Shown here piece after piece: positions 42,711 through 50,986 of a DNA stretch of 64,000 nt. Numbering within the stretch: position 1 is the first letter of the stretch; every line of letters begins with the position of its first letter. The notes below the pieces were generated by a model. It saw only the letters and a program-made list of their open reading frames with translations, had not been told where the DNA came from and ran no database searches. Source of the stretch: an uncultured Collinsella sp. (GTDB lineage Bacteria; Actinomycetota; Coriobacteriia; Coriobacteriales; Coriobacteriaceae); the NCBI GenBank assembly GCA_902470905.1, contig CABRIC010000005.1, positions 3,560 to 67,559 on the forward strand. Direction: 5' to 3'. The position numbers were made by a program, and so were the translations under genes.

Positions 42711-43919
42711 TCATGAGGAGCGTGTTTTGCCGAAGACTTTAAGCATGGCCGTTACGGGGCCCGGCTGGAAGCGTCGGCGCACGTCATCGAGACGCTCGGG
42801 GATATCGATATGCTGCGGGCAGTGGCGCGCGCATTTGCCGCACTTGACGCAATTGCTCACGAGCTTGGGCTCGCTCGTGCGCACCGCACTCGCCGTAAAG
42901 TACTGCGATAGACCCGTAAACCAGCTGTGCGCATAGCTCGCGTTGTAGGCGGCAAAGCAGCCGGGAATGTTGATACCCTTGGGACATGGCGTACAGTAGC
43001 CGCATCCCGTGCAGGGCACACGGTTCGATTTCTCAAACTCCATCAGCACGCGCGCAATCGTGTCGAGCTGGTTGGCAGTCATCGAATTCGGCAACGCAAG
43101 GTCTGCCAGTGACGAATTCTCGTCCACCTGCGCGGTATCGGTCATACCCGAAAGCAACATGGTCACCTGGGGATGATTCCACACCCACGAGAGCCCCCAA
43201 GCGGCAGGCGCATGCAAATGCCGATCGCATGCACCATCGAGAACAGCGCGCGCCCGCGGAGGCAATTTGCCTGCCAAGCGTCCGCCCAAAAGCGGCTCCA
43301 TCACAAACACCGCGAGACCTCGCTCGGCGGCGGCCATGAGCCCCGCCGTTCCCGCCTGATATCGCTCTCCAGCGTAGTTGTACTGGATCTGGCAAAAGTC
43401 CCACTCATACGCATCGAGCATCGTAAGGAAGTCCGCCGCGCTGCCGTGGTACGAAAAGCCTATCTGACGAATACGCCCTGCAGCCTTTTGCTGCGCGATC
43501 CAGTCCTCGATGCCCAGCGCCACCACGCGCTCCCACTGCGCAGGCGAGGTGATGTTGTGCATAAGGTAATAGTCGATATGGTCGGTCTGCAGGCGGCGCA
43601 GCTGCTCGTCGAAAAACCGATCGAAATCCTCCGCGCATTTGCACGAAGCATGCGGCAGCTTGGTTGCGAGCAAAACCTGGTCGCGCAAGCCCAGGCGTTC
43701 AAGCGAAGCGCCCACGCAAGCCTCGTTGCCGGGATAGAGATAGGCCGTGTCCAGATAATTAATCCCCTGCTCCACCGCACGGGAGATGATGGCATCGGCC
43801 GTCTTCGCATCGGGGTGTCCCGGCGCACCGGGAAACCTCATGCAGCCCAGACCCAGAGCGGATATTCGGTTACCACTTTTGGGGTCAACACGGTATTGCA
43901 CGGCCCCTCCCTTCGCCAT
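42711..43919 (-). CDS. Aldo/keto reductase with C-terminal 4Fe-4S domain
   Basis: The 402-residue protein joins an aldo/keto reductase TIM barrel (about 1-310) to a bacterial ferredoxin-like C-terminus. The barrel has ISALGLGCMRFPGAPG near residue 17, the catalytic Tyr in LDTAYLYPGNEA near 57, ATKLPHASC near 87 and DHIDYYLMHN near 117. The C-terminus has CTGCGYCTPCPKGINIP near 320 and CVKCGKCARHCPQHIDIP near 372, enough for two clusters. Such proteins are common in anaerobes and of unknown substrate. ATG 43919 is chosen because homologous sequence begins there; GGGGCG is a weak site. Confidence 0.85.
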   Translation of the reverse strand: MAKGGAVQYRVDPKSGNRISALGLGCMRFPGAPGHPDAKTADAIISRAVEQGINYLDTAYLYPGNEACVGASLERLGLRDQVLLATKLPHASCKCAEDFDRFFDEQLRRLQTDHIDYYLMHNITSPAQWERVVALGIEDWIAQQKAAGRIRQIGFSYHGSAADFLTMLDAYEWDFCQIQYNYAGERYQAGTAGLMAAAERGLAVFVMEPLLGGRLAGKLPPRARAVLDGACDRHLHAPAAWGLSWVWNHPQVTMLLSGMTDTAQVDENSSLADLALPNSMTANQLDTIARVLMEFEKSNRVPCTGCGYCTPCPKGINIPGCFAAYNASYAHSWFTGLSQYFTASAVRTSEPKLVSNCVKCGKCARHCPQHIDIPERLDDVRRRFQPGPVTAMLKVFGKTRSS

Positions 43920-44035
43920 CAGCGCCCCGGCAAGGCGAAACACAATGGTCACGCAGCCGAAACATCGTGGAATCGCAATCGAGAACGTATCGTAACGCAG
44001 CAGAAATCGAGCCGTCACGGCACCGCTTTAACATC

Positions 44036-44064
44036 AGCAAAAAGCCCGATGAAAGGAGCCGGGC
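44036..44064 (-). terminator. Terminator-like hairpin on the minus strand
   Basis: The minus-strand stem GCCCGGCT/(A)TCGGGC is followed by TTTTTGC, about 115 bases before the aldo/keto reductase start. No gene ends just upstream on this strand, so it may be an attenuator in that gene's leader. Confidence 0.45.
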
Positions 44065-44182
44065 ATGACCACGCGCATGTCTTTGCGGTCTGCCCCGCGG
44101 CATAAGCGCACAGCGCAATAGTTTCTTTTTATAACAGCCGCCCCGCGCACCCACCAATCACCCTGGCAGCATACAATCCATC

Positions 44183-44210
44183 AGGCGCCCCCTTACGCGG
44201 GCGCCTTTTA
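44183..44210 (+). terminator. Terminator-like hairpin just before the ketopantoate-reductase-like gene
   Basis: AGGCGCCC pairs with GGGCGCCT and is followed by TTTAT, immediately before the ribosome site GGGGAGA. It could attenuate the gene at 44229. Confidence 0.5.
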
Positions 44211-44228
44211 TATGGGGAGATGATTCAC

Positions 44229-45143
44229 ATGCAGATCAACAAGGTCACCTTTATCGGCAAGGGCGGCGTCGGCCTGCTCTACGGCAGCATGATTGCCAAG
44301 GCCCTCGGCAATGACGCCGTCCAATACGTTATGGATGACGCCCGTTTTGAGCGTCACGCGGGCGATGCGCTCACCGTCAACGGAAAGCCTTGCGATCTCA
44401 CGTCCGTCCGTGCCAGCGAGGCAGCGCCCGCCGATCTGGTCATCCTGACGGTCAAGACCACCGGTCTCGACCAAGCACTCAAGACTATGGAGCGTGTCGT
44501 GGGGCCCAACACGCTCATCGCCTCGCTGTGCAACGGCATTACGAGCGAGCAAAAGATTGCCGAACGCTTTGGCTGGGAGCATACCGTTCTTGGTATCTGC
44601 CAGGGCATGGACGCCGTGTTCCTCAACGGCGCGCTCACCTTTACCAATGCGGGCGAAATTCGCTTTGGCGCGGCAGCGGGCACCAAGCCCGCAACCGTTA
44701 CCGCCATCGACGAGCTCTATACGCGCTGCGGCATCGCCCATACCGTCGAGAGCGACATTGCGCACCGCATGTGGGCCAAACTCATGCTCAACGACGGCAT
44801 CAACCAGACCTGCATGGCCTACGGCGGGACCTACGGAAGCGCCACGGAGCCGGGCTCCGAGCAGCGCCGCTGTTTTGTCTCCGCCATGCGCGAAACGCTT
44901 GCGGTCGCCAACGCCGAGGGCGTTGAACTGACCGAGGCAGACCTGACGCAAATGGTGCACCTCATCGAGGGAATCGACCCCGCCGGTATGCCCTCGATGG
45001 CTCAAGACCGCATCGCAAGGCGCAAAACCGAGGTTGATGAGTTCGCGGGCACCATCTGCCGCCTCGCAGCCAAACACGATATCCAGGCACCGCAAAACGA
45101 ATGGCTCTATCGACGCATTCGCGATATCGAGAAAAGTTGGTAG
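44229..45143 (+). CDS. 2-dehydropantoate 2-reductase family protein (PanE/ApbA-like)
   Basis: The 304-residue protein has the PanE architecture. An N-terminal Rossmann domain has VTFIGKGGVGLLYGSMIA near residue 6 and VILTVKTTGLDQAL near 75. A C-terminal helical domain has the conserved lysine in HRMWAKLMLNDGINQTCM near 180 and PSMAQDRIARRKTEVDEFAG near 257. PanE reduces ketopantoate with NADPH in coenzyme A synthesis; paralogues of other function are common, so the substrate is provisional. ATG 44229 is better spaced from GGGGAGA than the ATG at 44220. A hairpin with a T-run lies in the leader. Confidence 0.83.
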   Translation: MQINKVTFIGKGGVGLLYGSMIAKALGNDAVQYVMDDARFERHAGDALTVNGKPCDLTSVRASEAAPADLVILTVKTTGLDQALKTMERVVGPNTLIASLCNGITSEQKIAERFGWEHTVLGICQGMDAVFLNGALTFTNAGEIRFGAAAGTKPATVTAIDELYTRCGIAHTVESDIAHRMWAKLMLNDGINQTCMAYGGTYGSATEPGSEQRRCFVSAMRETLAVANAEGVELTEADLTQMVHLIEGIDPAGMPSMAQDRIARRKTEVDEFAGTICRLAAKHDIQAPQNEWLYRRIRDIEKSW

Positions 45144-45177
45144 CGCCGACGCGCCGCATTCAACAGCCTTAACAGCA

Positions 45178-45217
45178 AAGCCGCCGCAAGGAGCACTCCC
45201 CTTACGGCGGCCTTCAT
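45178..45217 (+). terminator. Terminator after the PanE-like gene
   Basis: AAGCCGCCG pairs with CGGCGGCCTT across a loop containing AAGGAG/CTCCCCTT, 35 bases after the stop. Confidence 0.6.
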
Positions 45218-45251
45218 CTTCGTCTATGACCGGCGGCCGATCTCACAACAG

Positions 45252-45458
45252 TTAGCGTTGCGACCCCGGCACCTCGTCCTCATCGTCGCGGCAAAGAACC
45301 ACGCCTGCGCTTCCCAGCAGCGTGGCCGCGATCAGCGCGCCGACCACGATAGGAGCAGCCCCGCATGTCCCCTGCATGCCCGCGACGAGCGCGGCCGTGG
45401 GACCAAGGCAGCCAAGCATCAACGCGACGGCGGCAACGGCAATATCTCGAGCATTCAC
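45252..45458 (-). CDS. Small two-helix membrane protein, unknown function
   Basis: I do not recognise this 68-residue protein. It has two hydrophobic helices (about 6-26 and 34-56), a Gly/Cys turn (GMQGTCGAA), and a charged tail (RDDEDEVPGSQR). The GTG start at 45458 has GGAGG ten bases upstream, which is a rather long spacing. It lies alone between the PanE-like gene and a secreted protein gene. The reality of the gene rests on the hydrophobic pattern and the ribosome site. Confidence 0.5.
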   Translation of the reverse strand: MNARDIAVAAVALMLGCLGPTAALVAGMQGTCGAAPIVVGALIAATLLGSAGVVLCRDDEDEVPGSQR

Positions 45459-45644
45459 AAGACCACTTCCTCCAAGAGAAAGACCTTATTTCTCAAGAAC
45501 CAGTGTGCCCCGCATCCATACGCCCAGCGTACCGCCACGGTAAGGGCTCTGTTAACTCAAACGCATACATAGAACGGACGTCCTTACGTTGCCCTAAAGC
45601 TCGGTAAAGACGCCCGTCCGCCAAATATCCGTGATGCAGAAAAA

Positions 45645-46421
45645 TTACCAACCGGTGTAGTAATCGGTGGTTCCGGCAGCACAGCCGGAGTCATAGACCT
45701 TGCAATCACCCTTGGAGCCCGTAAAGGTCGAGCCCTGGGCCATATCGCCCGCGGCAACAACGTAATAGCCGTCGGAATCGCGCCAGAAGCCCTCAGAATC
45801 CTGAGTCCATTCGCCCGTGCGATAGTGATAAAGCACATTGCTGCTGTAATAGGTCTCGCGGCGACCGTTGTAGTTATTGACACCCATAGAGCGCGTCAGG
45901 CCCGATCCGTTCGCGTAGGACGCGGCAGACGCGTAGGACGGAGTGTAACCGGCGTTGTAGTACGAAGCCCGGGCGGCCTCGGCAGCCTCCGCCTCGGCGG
46001 CAGCAACCTCGAGCGCTTCGCGCTTGGCATCCTCAAGTGCAGTGCGCAGCTCATCGAGCTCGGTCGACTTCGCGTCGACCTCCTCCATCGTCAAAAGACT
46101 GCCCGCACCGTCGATACAACTCTGCAGTACAGCGCGCTCGTCATCGGTGGCATAGTCACCGTACATGTTCATGATGATCTGAGCACGCATCTCAAGGGAA
46201 TCGCGCTTGGCCTCCATCGAGGCGTTCCACTCCTGCATGGAGCCAAAGCCGTCGCTGCGATAGTCGACAGGCTGCACCAGCGTCGCCTCGGACGGCGTGG
46301 ATCCAACCGTGTCGGACAGTGTTGCCGCGTGGGCATCAGTTGCACCGGCGCCCGCCAAAAGTGCCACGGTCAGAGCGGCGGAAAGGGCGGCGGCTTTCGG
46401 TTTTCGTGAATCGATCCTCAT
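45645..46421 (-). CDS. Secreted protein with C-terminal 3D/barwin-like domain
   Basis: The 258-residue protein has a signal peptide (about 1-33; KPKAAALSAALTVALLAGAG then THAHA-like site ATDAHA). A helical, Ala/Glu-rich coiled-coil region (about 75-155, LTMEEVDAKSTELDELRTAL) follows. The C-terminal domain (about 185-258) has WRDSDGYYVVAAGDMAQGS, two cysteines and the end GTTDYYTGW. The C-terminus resembles the 3D/RlpA-type double-psi barrel linked to wall hydrolysis, but this is tentative. GGAGG precedes ATG 46421 by 11 bases. Longer readings run through the metY terminator. Confidence 0.75.
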   Translation of the reverse strand: MRIDSRKPKAAALSAALTVALLAGAGATDAHAATLSDTVGSTPSEATLVQPVDYRSDGFGSMQEWNASMEAKRDSLEMRAQIIMNMYGDYATDDERAVLQSCIDGAGSLLTMEEVDAKSTELDELRTALEDAKREALEVAAAEAEAAEAARASYYNAGYTPSYASAASYANGSGLTRSMGVNNYNGRRETYYSSNVLYHYRTGEWTQDSEGFWRDSDGYYVVAAGDMAQGSTFTGSKGDCKVYDSGCAAGTTDYYTGW

Positions 46422-46632
46422 GTAGCTGGAAACCTCCGTAGTGCGTTTTTGCTGCGTTTGAGCTGCGTATGATTCGATCGCGCTGCATAGTACCCCGAGC
46501 AAATCGCGACCTGCGGTTTTACTCAAAAGGCGCACGTCAATTGCGTAAAACTCACATCCTCTCAACAGGAGTTTTCCACAACTCGAATGCATAAAGCATG
46601 TCAAAAACCCTGTTTTTGCGCCCTCTCTATGC

Positions 46633-46675
46633 AAAAAAGACGCCTGTGCAACCATTGTTCGCACAGGCGTCTTGA
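46633..46675 (-). terminator. Terminator of metY
   Basis: The minus-strand stem AAGACGCCTGTGC/GCACAGGCGTCTT (13 bp) is followed by TTTTGC, about 60 bases after the metY stop. Confidence 0.8.
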
Positions 46676-46733
46676 GCAGGCATTTTATGCAGTTATACCT
46701 ATCGAGTCGCAAGGGGTCCTTGCACAAGTCGCC

Positions 46734-48044
46734 TTACTCGTCCAGCGCGGCGAAGGCCTGCTTCAGATCCCAAATGATATCCTCGGCGTTCTCGGTACCG
46801 ATGGAAAGACGGATCGTGGAGGGCGTGATGTTCTGCTCGGCGAGCTCCTCGGCAGAGAGCTGCGAGTGCGTGGTAGTAGCCGGGTGCACGACGAGCGACT
46901 TGACGTCGGCCACGTTGGCGAGCAGTGAGAAGACCTGCAGATGATCGATGAACTTCCAAGCTGCCTCCTGGCCACCCTTAATCTCAAAGGTAAAGATCGA
47001 GGCACCACCGTTGGGGAAGTACTTCTGATAGAGCTCGTGATCGGGGTGCTCAGACAGGCTCGGGTGGTTCACCTTGGCAACGTGGCTGTCACCAACCAGG
47101 AACTCAACGACCTTCTTGGTGTTCTCGACATGACGGTCAACGCGCAGCGACAGAGTCTCGGTGCCCTGGAGCAGGACCCAGGCGTTGAACGGGCTGATGC
47201 AGGCGCCCTCGTCACGCAGCAAGATAGCGCGGACATAGGTCGCGAAGGCGGCGGGACCGGCAGCCTCGGCAAACGAGACGCCATGGTAGGAGGGGTTGGG
47301 CTCGGCGATCTGCGCATACTTGCCGCTCGCCTTCCAGTCAAAGTTGCCGCCATCGACAATCACGCCGCCCAGCGAGGTGCCGTGGCCGCCAATGAACTTA
47401 GTTGCGGAGTGAACAACGATGTTGGCGCCGTGCTCCAGCGGGCGGAACAGATACGGGGTGCCGAAGGTGTTGTCGACGACAACCGGTAAACCGTGCTTCT
47501 TGGCGATCTCGGAGATGGCGTCGATGTTGGGGATGTCGGAGTTGGGGTTGCCGAGCGTCTCGAGGTAGATGACCGTGGTGTTGTCCTTGATGGCGCCCTC
47601 GACCTCGTCCAGGTTGTGGGCATCGACGAAGGTGGTCTCGACGCCAAACTGGGAGAGCGTGTGCTCCAGCAGGTTGTAGGAACCGCCGTAGATGGTCTTC
47701 TGGGCAACCACATGGTCGCCGGCCTGAGCGAGCGCCTGCAGGGTATAGGTGATGGCGGCGGCACCAGAGGCGACGGCGAGGCCAGCAACGCCACCCTCGA
47801 GCGCGGCGATGCGATCCTCGAAGACGCCCTGGGTGGAGTTGGTCAGACGGCCGTAGATGTTACCGGCGTCGGCAAGACCAAAGCGGTCGGCGGCGTGCTG
47901 GGAGTTGCGGAACACATAGCTCGTGGTCTGGTAGATAGGCACGGCGCGGGAGTCGGATGCGGGATCGGCGCTCTCCTGGCCAACGTGCAGCTGCAGGGTA
48001 TCGAAACCAAAAGTGTGCTCGGGGTTGTTGATGAACTGGCTCAT
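46734..48044 (-). CDS. metY: O-acetylhomoserine aminocarboxypropyltransferase/cysteine synthase (MetY)
   Basis: MetY makes homocysteine from O-acetylhomoserine and sulfide, a direct-sulfhydrylation route to methionine. The 436-residue PLP enzyme of the Cys/Met metabolism family has FDTLQLHVGQESADP near residue 15, GRLTNSTQGVFEDRIAALEGG near 66 (as GRLTNSTQGVFEDR), VVDNTFGTPYLFRPLEHGA near 190, and the PLP lysine in HSATKFIGGHGTSLGG near 212. The length and C-terminal HPATTTHSQLS segment match MetY rather than MetB. AAGGAG precedes the ATG. A leader peptide gene and a divergent LysR gene suggest sulfur-responsive control. Confidence 0.93.
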   Translation of the reverse strand: MSQFINNPEHTFGFDTLQLHVGQESADPASDSRAVPIYQTTSYVFRNSQHAADRFGLADAGNIYGRLTNSTQGVFEDRIAALEGGVAGLAVASGAAAITYTLQALAQAGDHVVAQKTIYGGSYNLLEHTLSQFGVETTFVDAHNLDEVEGAIKDNTTVIYLETLGNPNSDIPNIDAISEIAKKHGLPVVVDNTFGTPYLFRPLEHGANIVVHSATKFIGGHGTSLGGVIVDGGNFDWKASGKYAQIAEPNPSYHGVSFAEAAGPAAFATYVRAILLRDEGACISPFNAWVLLQGTETLSLRVDRHVENTKKVVEFLVGDSHVAKVNHPSLSEHPDHELYQKYFPNGGASIFTFEIKGGQEAAWKFIDHLQVFSLLANVADVKSLVVHPATTTHSQLSAEELAEQNITPSTIRLSIGTENAEDIIWDLKQAFAALDE

Positions 48045-48105
48045 GATGATCTCCTTGATCGAACAAAAGTAATAAGCGTAAGAGAAGTAAGTCGCTGTCT
48101 CCTGA

Positions 48106-48159
48106 TCACGCCGACGGGCGCAAGCAGGAGCCCGGCATTCGTCTTGGTAAGCAATTCAT
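48106..48159 (-). CDS. Putative cysteine-containing leader peptide of metY
   Basis: The frame encodes MNCLPRRMPGSCLRPSA and a TGA stop, with AAAGGAGG seven bases before its ATG, one of the strongest ribosome sites in the window. It lies 62 bases upstream of the metY ATG. The second half overlaps a possible hairpin (CTCCTG ... CAGGAG, with inner GCGCC/GGCG). Two Cys and two Met codons in 17 would suit ribosome-mediated attenuation by cysteine or methionine supply. Cysteine-rich leader peptides are known ahead of sulfur genes in mycobacteria; the role here is inference. Confidence 0.5.
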   Translation of the reverse strand: MNCLPRRMPGSCLRPSA

Positions 48160-48276
48160 ATGCGGGCCTCCTTTCGCATCCCGGTTCCGTGGTTGGCTTA
48201 ATTACCTACCGCCTTTGTGTGTTTTGAATAGTACGAGCATTGTTTCCCTCGGTCAATCACTTAAAAGCGCTAACCT

Positions 48277-48297
48277 GTTATCGGTTATATAGATAAC
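48277..48297. promoter_or_regulatory. LysR-type operator between metY and the regulator gene
   Basis: GTTATC-N9-GATAAC is an inverted repeat of the T-N11-A class bound by LysR regulators, 20 bases before the LysR start and within the divergent intergenic region. Confidence 0.55.
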
Positions 48298-48316
48298 ACT
48301 CGAAAGGATGGCGCCG

Positions 48317-49255
48317 ATGACCCTTCAGCAGCTTCGTTTTCTGATTGCCGTGGCAGAGTCCGGCTCAATTAACGCCGCAGCTCAGCGCCTCTATACCGCT
48401 CAGTCCAACATATCAAACGCCGTCAAAAGCCTGGAACAGGAGCTCCATCTGGAGATCTTTACGCGCTCCAGCCGCGGCGTCACGCTCACCAACGACGGCA
48501 CCGAGCTTTTGGGCTATGCGCGCCAGGTCGTAGAGCAGGCCGACATGCTCGAGGCGCGCTACGAGGACGGCGGCACCCCGCAAGCCCGCCTCGCCATTTC
48601 CGCCCAGCATTACGCCTTTTCGGTCGAGGCCTTCGTCAACGTCGTCGAGCGCTGCCGGGACGACAAGTTCGAGTTCATCATGCGCGAGACCACCACGTCG
48701 CAGATCATCGATGACGTCCGCGCGTTTCGCAGCGACATTGGCATCCTCTATCTGGACGACTTTAACAATCGTGTCCTACAGAAAGCCTTTACCGATGCCC
48801 GAGCAAGCTTCCATCACCTCTTTGATGCAAAGGTCCACGTGTTCGTAAGTGAGCGCCACCCGCTTGCCCGCCGCCCGCAGCTGTCCCTTGCCGACCTTAC
48901 GCCCTATACGCGCTACAGCTTTGAGCAGGGAACCTCAAACTCCTTCTATTACGCCGAGGAGCCGTTTAGCTACATCCCCTGCGATCGCAACATTCGAGTC
49001 TCTGACCGCGGCACGCTCACCAATCTGCTGATCACCTCGAACGGCTACACGCTCTCCACCGGCGTGCTCTCAAACGAAATGCAATGGGGCATGGCATCGA
49101 TTCCGCTGGCAGATGCCCCGACGATGCACGTAGGCTATATCATGCACGATGAACGCAAGCCCTCTCCCCTGTTGCAGCAATACCTCGACGAGCTCGACCG
49201 CATCATCCAAGAAAACCAGCCATCAGAGGACGGGGTAGATATGGTAGATTGCTAG
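48317..49255 (+). CDS. LysR-family transcriptional regulator
   Basis: This 312-residue regulator has an N-terminal winged helix (about 1-62; LQQLRFLIAVAESGSINAAAQ, read as FLIAVAESGSINAAA, and TAQSNISNAVKSLEQEL) and a C-terminal ligand-binding domain (about 88-300). ATG 48317 is better spaced from AAAGGA than the ATG at 48308. It is divergent from metY across a 272-base gap with a LysR-type inverted repeat and the metY leader peptide. Control of metY is therefore likely, with a sulfur metabolite or O-acetyl ester as possible effector (inference). Confidence 0.9.
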   Translation: MTLQQLRFLIAVAESGSINAAAQRLYTAQSNISNAVKSLEQELHLEIFTRSSRGVTLTNDGTELLGYARQVVEQADMLEARYEDGGTPQARLAISAQHYAFSVEAFVNVVERCRDDKFEFIMRETTTSQIIDDVRAFRSDIGILYLDDFNNRVLQKAFTDARASFHHLFDAKVHVFVSERHPLARRPQLSLADLTPYTRYSFEQGTSNSFYYAEEPFSYIPCDRNIRVSDRGTLTNLLITSNGYTLSTGVLSNEMQWGMASIPLADAPTMHVGYIMHDERKPSPLLQQYLDELDRIIQENQPSEDGVDMVDC

Positions 49256-49318
49256 CCCTCGGCGAACGCGGCGCTACAATGGTCACTCACACGAAACGTA
49301 CCCAACGAAAGGAACCAT

Positions 49319-49804
49319 GTGAAGGTCATCATCTATACCGACGGCTCGGCCCGATCAAATCCGGGACGCGGCGGATACGGCGCCGTGCTCAAATACACCA
49401 ACCCCGCCGGCAAGACCTTCACCTCCGAGCTTTCGCGCGGCTACGCCAAGACCACCAACAACCGCATGGAGCTCATGGCGGTCATCGTGGCGCTCGAGGC
49501 ACTTAACCGCCCCTGCGAGGTCGAGGTCCATTCCGATTCGCAGTACGTCGTCAACGCCTTTAACAAGCACTGGATCGACGGCTGGAAAAAGCGCGGATGG
49601 AAAACCGCCAACAAGCAGCCCGTTAAGAACCGCGACCTGTGGGAGCGCCTGCTTGCCGCCAAAAGCAAGCATAAGGTGGAGTTCATCTGGGTTAAGGGAC
49701 ATGCCGGCCACGAGCTCAACGAGCGCTGCGACGAGCTCGCCACCACGGCGGCCGACGGCAGCAACCTCGATATCGACACCGGCTTTAACGAGAGCGACCT
49801 GTAA
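49319..49804 (+). CDS. rnhA: Ribonuclease HI
   Basis: RNase HI cuts the RNA strand of RNA-DNA hybrids. The 161-residue protein has all four acidic residues in place: YTDGSARSNPGRGGYG near residue 7, NNRMELMAVIVALE near 48 (Glu), HSDSQYVVNAF near 70 (Asp), and ERCDELATTA near 137 (Asp), plus the catalytic-loop His in GHAGHELN. The positively charged handle KHWIDGWKKRGWK is present. Start is GTG 49319 with AAAGGA five bases upstream. It is single-domain with standard length. Confidence 0.93.
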   Translation: MKVIIYTDGSARSNPGRGGYGAVLKYTNPAGKTFTSELSRGYAKTTNNRMELMAVIVALEALNRPCEVEVHSDSQYVVNAFNKHWIDGWKKRGWKTANKQPVKNRDLWERLLAAKSKHKVEFIWVKGHAGHELNERCDELATTAADGSNLDIDTGFNESDL

Positions 49805-49877
49805 TAGCGTTTTCGCGCAGCTTTATATCCCCACGCGCTACACTCATCTTGTAGACCAAACAACGCAAGGGGGACGT

Positions 49878-50984
49878 ATGCTGCGCATCGCGACCATCGG
49901 CACATCCATGATCACCGACGACTTTATCCAAGTCGTCAACGCCAACGACCAAGCCGCGTTTGTGGGCACGCTTTCACGCGACGCCAATCGCGGTACTACC
50001 TTTACCGCCGAGCGCGGTGGTGAGCGAAACTTTACGTCGCTCGATGAGCTCGCGGCAGCCGCCGACGTCGACGCCGTCTATATCGGCAGCCCTAACGCAC
50101 TTCACTACGAGCAGGCCCTTGCCTGCATCGCCGGTGGCAAGCACGTCATCGTCGAGAAACCCTTCTGCGCCACCGAAGCGCAGGCGCTGGAAGTCTTCCG
50201 CGCTGCCGAGGCAGCAGGTGTCGTGGCCCTCGAGGCCATGCGTCCCCTCCACGATCCCGCCTTCCACGCCATCGAGGACGCCCTGGGCGAGATCGCCCCC
50301 ATCCGCCGCGCCTCATTGCGCTTTGGCAAGTATTCCTCGCGCTACAACGAGATTCTCGCGGGACGCGCCACCAATATCTTCGACTGCAATATGGCATCGG
50401 GTTCCCTCATGGACATTGGCGTCTACGCCGTCGAGCCCATGGTCGAGATTTTCGGCATGCCTTCCGGCCTTACGAGCATGACTACTCTGCTCGACCCCAC
50501 CACGCGACAGCTCACGCACGGCCCCATCGACGGCTGCGGTTCCATCCTCGCCAGCTATGGCGGAGGCCGCATCTCCGTCGAGCTCGCGCACTCCAAAATT
50601 ACGAATGACCTGCTGCCCTCGCAGATCGAAGGCGAGCGTGGCACTATCCAGATCGACCATCTGTCCACGCCCCGCAACGTCCGCATCGACTATCGCGGCG
50701 ATGTCGTACGCGGCTCGGCGACCGAGGCACCGCGCGAACAGGGCGACAACGGCCGCGTGCTCGACCTACCCAAATCGAGCAACACTATGGAATACGAACT
50801 CACAGACTTTATCACCGCCATCGGCGGCATCGATAACGTTAAGGAAGAGATTTGGGAGACCCCGGCAGGACGCCACGAGCTTGGCCACTACCGCGATGTC
50901 ACGCTCGTCTCACTGCGCATCATGGATGCCGTGCGCCAGCAGGCCGGCATTACCTTCCCGGCCGACGCAGACAAGCAGGCATAG
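49878..50984 (+). CDS. Gfo/Idh/MocA-family oxidoreductase
   Basis: This 368-residue protein has a Rossmann N-terminus (LRIATIGTSMITDDFIQ), the AVYIGSPNALHYEQAL segment near residue 65, and HVIVEKPFCATEAQA near 90 with the catalytic-region Lys. The C-terminal alpha/beta domain includes GSLMDIGVYAVEPMVEIFG near 178. It differs clearly from the family member at 41601-42620. The substrate is unknown. AAGGGGG precedes ATG 49878; a longer reading would overlap rnhA. Its stop is only two bases before the acylphosphatase gene, so they form an operon. Confidence 0.85.
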   Translation: MLRIATIGTSMITDDFIQVVNANDQAAFVGTLSRDANRGTTFTAERGGERNFTSLDELAAAADVDAVYIGSPNALHYEQALACIAGGKHVIVEKPFCATEAQALEVFRAAEAAGVVALEAMRPLHDPAFHAIEDALGEIAPIRRASLRFGKYSSRYNEILAGRATNIFDCNMASGSLMDIGVYAVEPMVEIFGMPSGLTSMTTLLDPTTRQLTHGPIDGCGSILASYGGGRISVELAHSKITNDLLPSQIEGERGTIQIDHLSTPRNVRIDYRGDVVRGSATEAPREQGDNGRVLDLPKSSNTMEYELTDFITAIGGIDNVKEEIWETPAGRHELGHYRDVTLVSLRIMDAVRQQAGITFPADADKQA

Positions 50985-50986
50985 CG

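Noticed and set aside
46422..46727. 102-codon extension of the secreted protein
   Set aside because: It runs through the metY terminator and has no ribosome site. The signal peptide begins at 46421.
48045..48240. SAM riboswitch upstream of metY
   Set aside because: No SAM-I, SAM-II or SAM-IV core pattern was found. A short leader peptide explains the region better.
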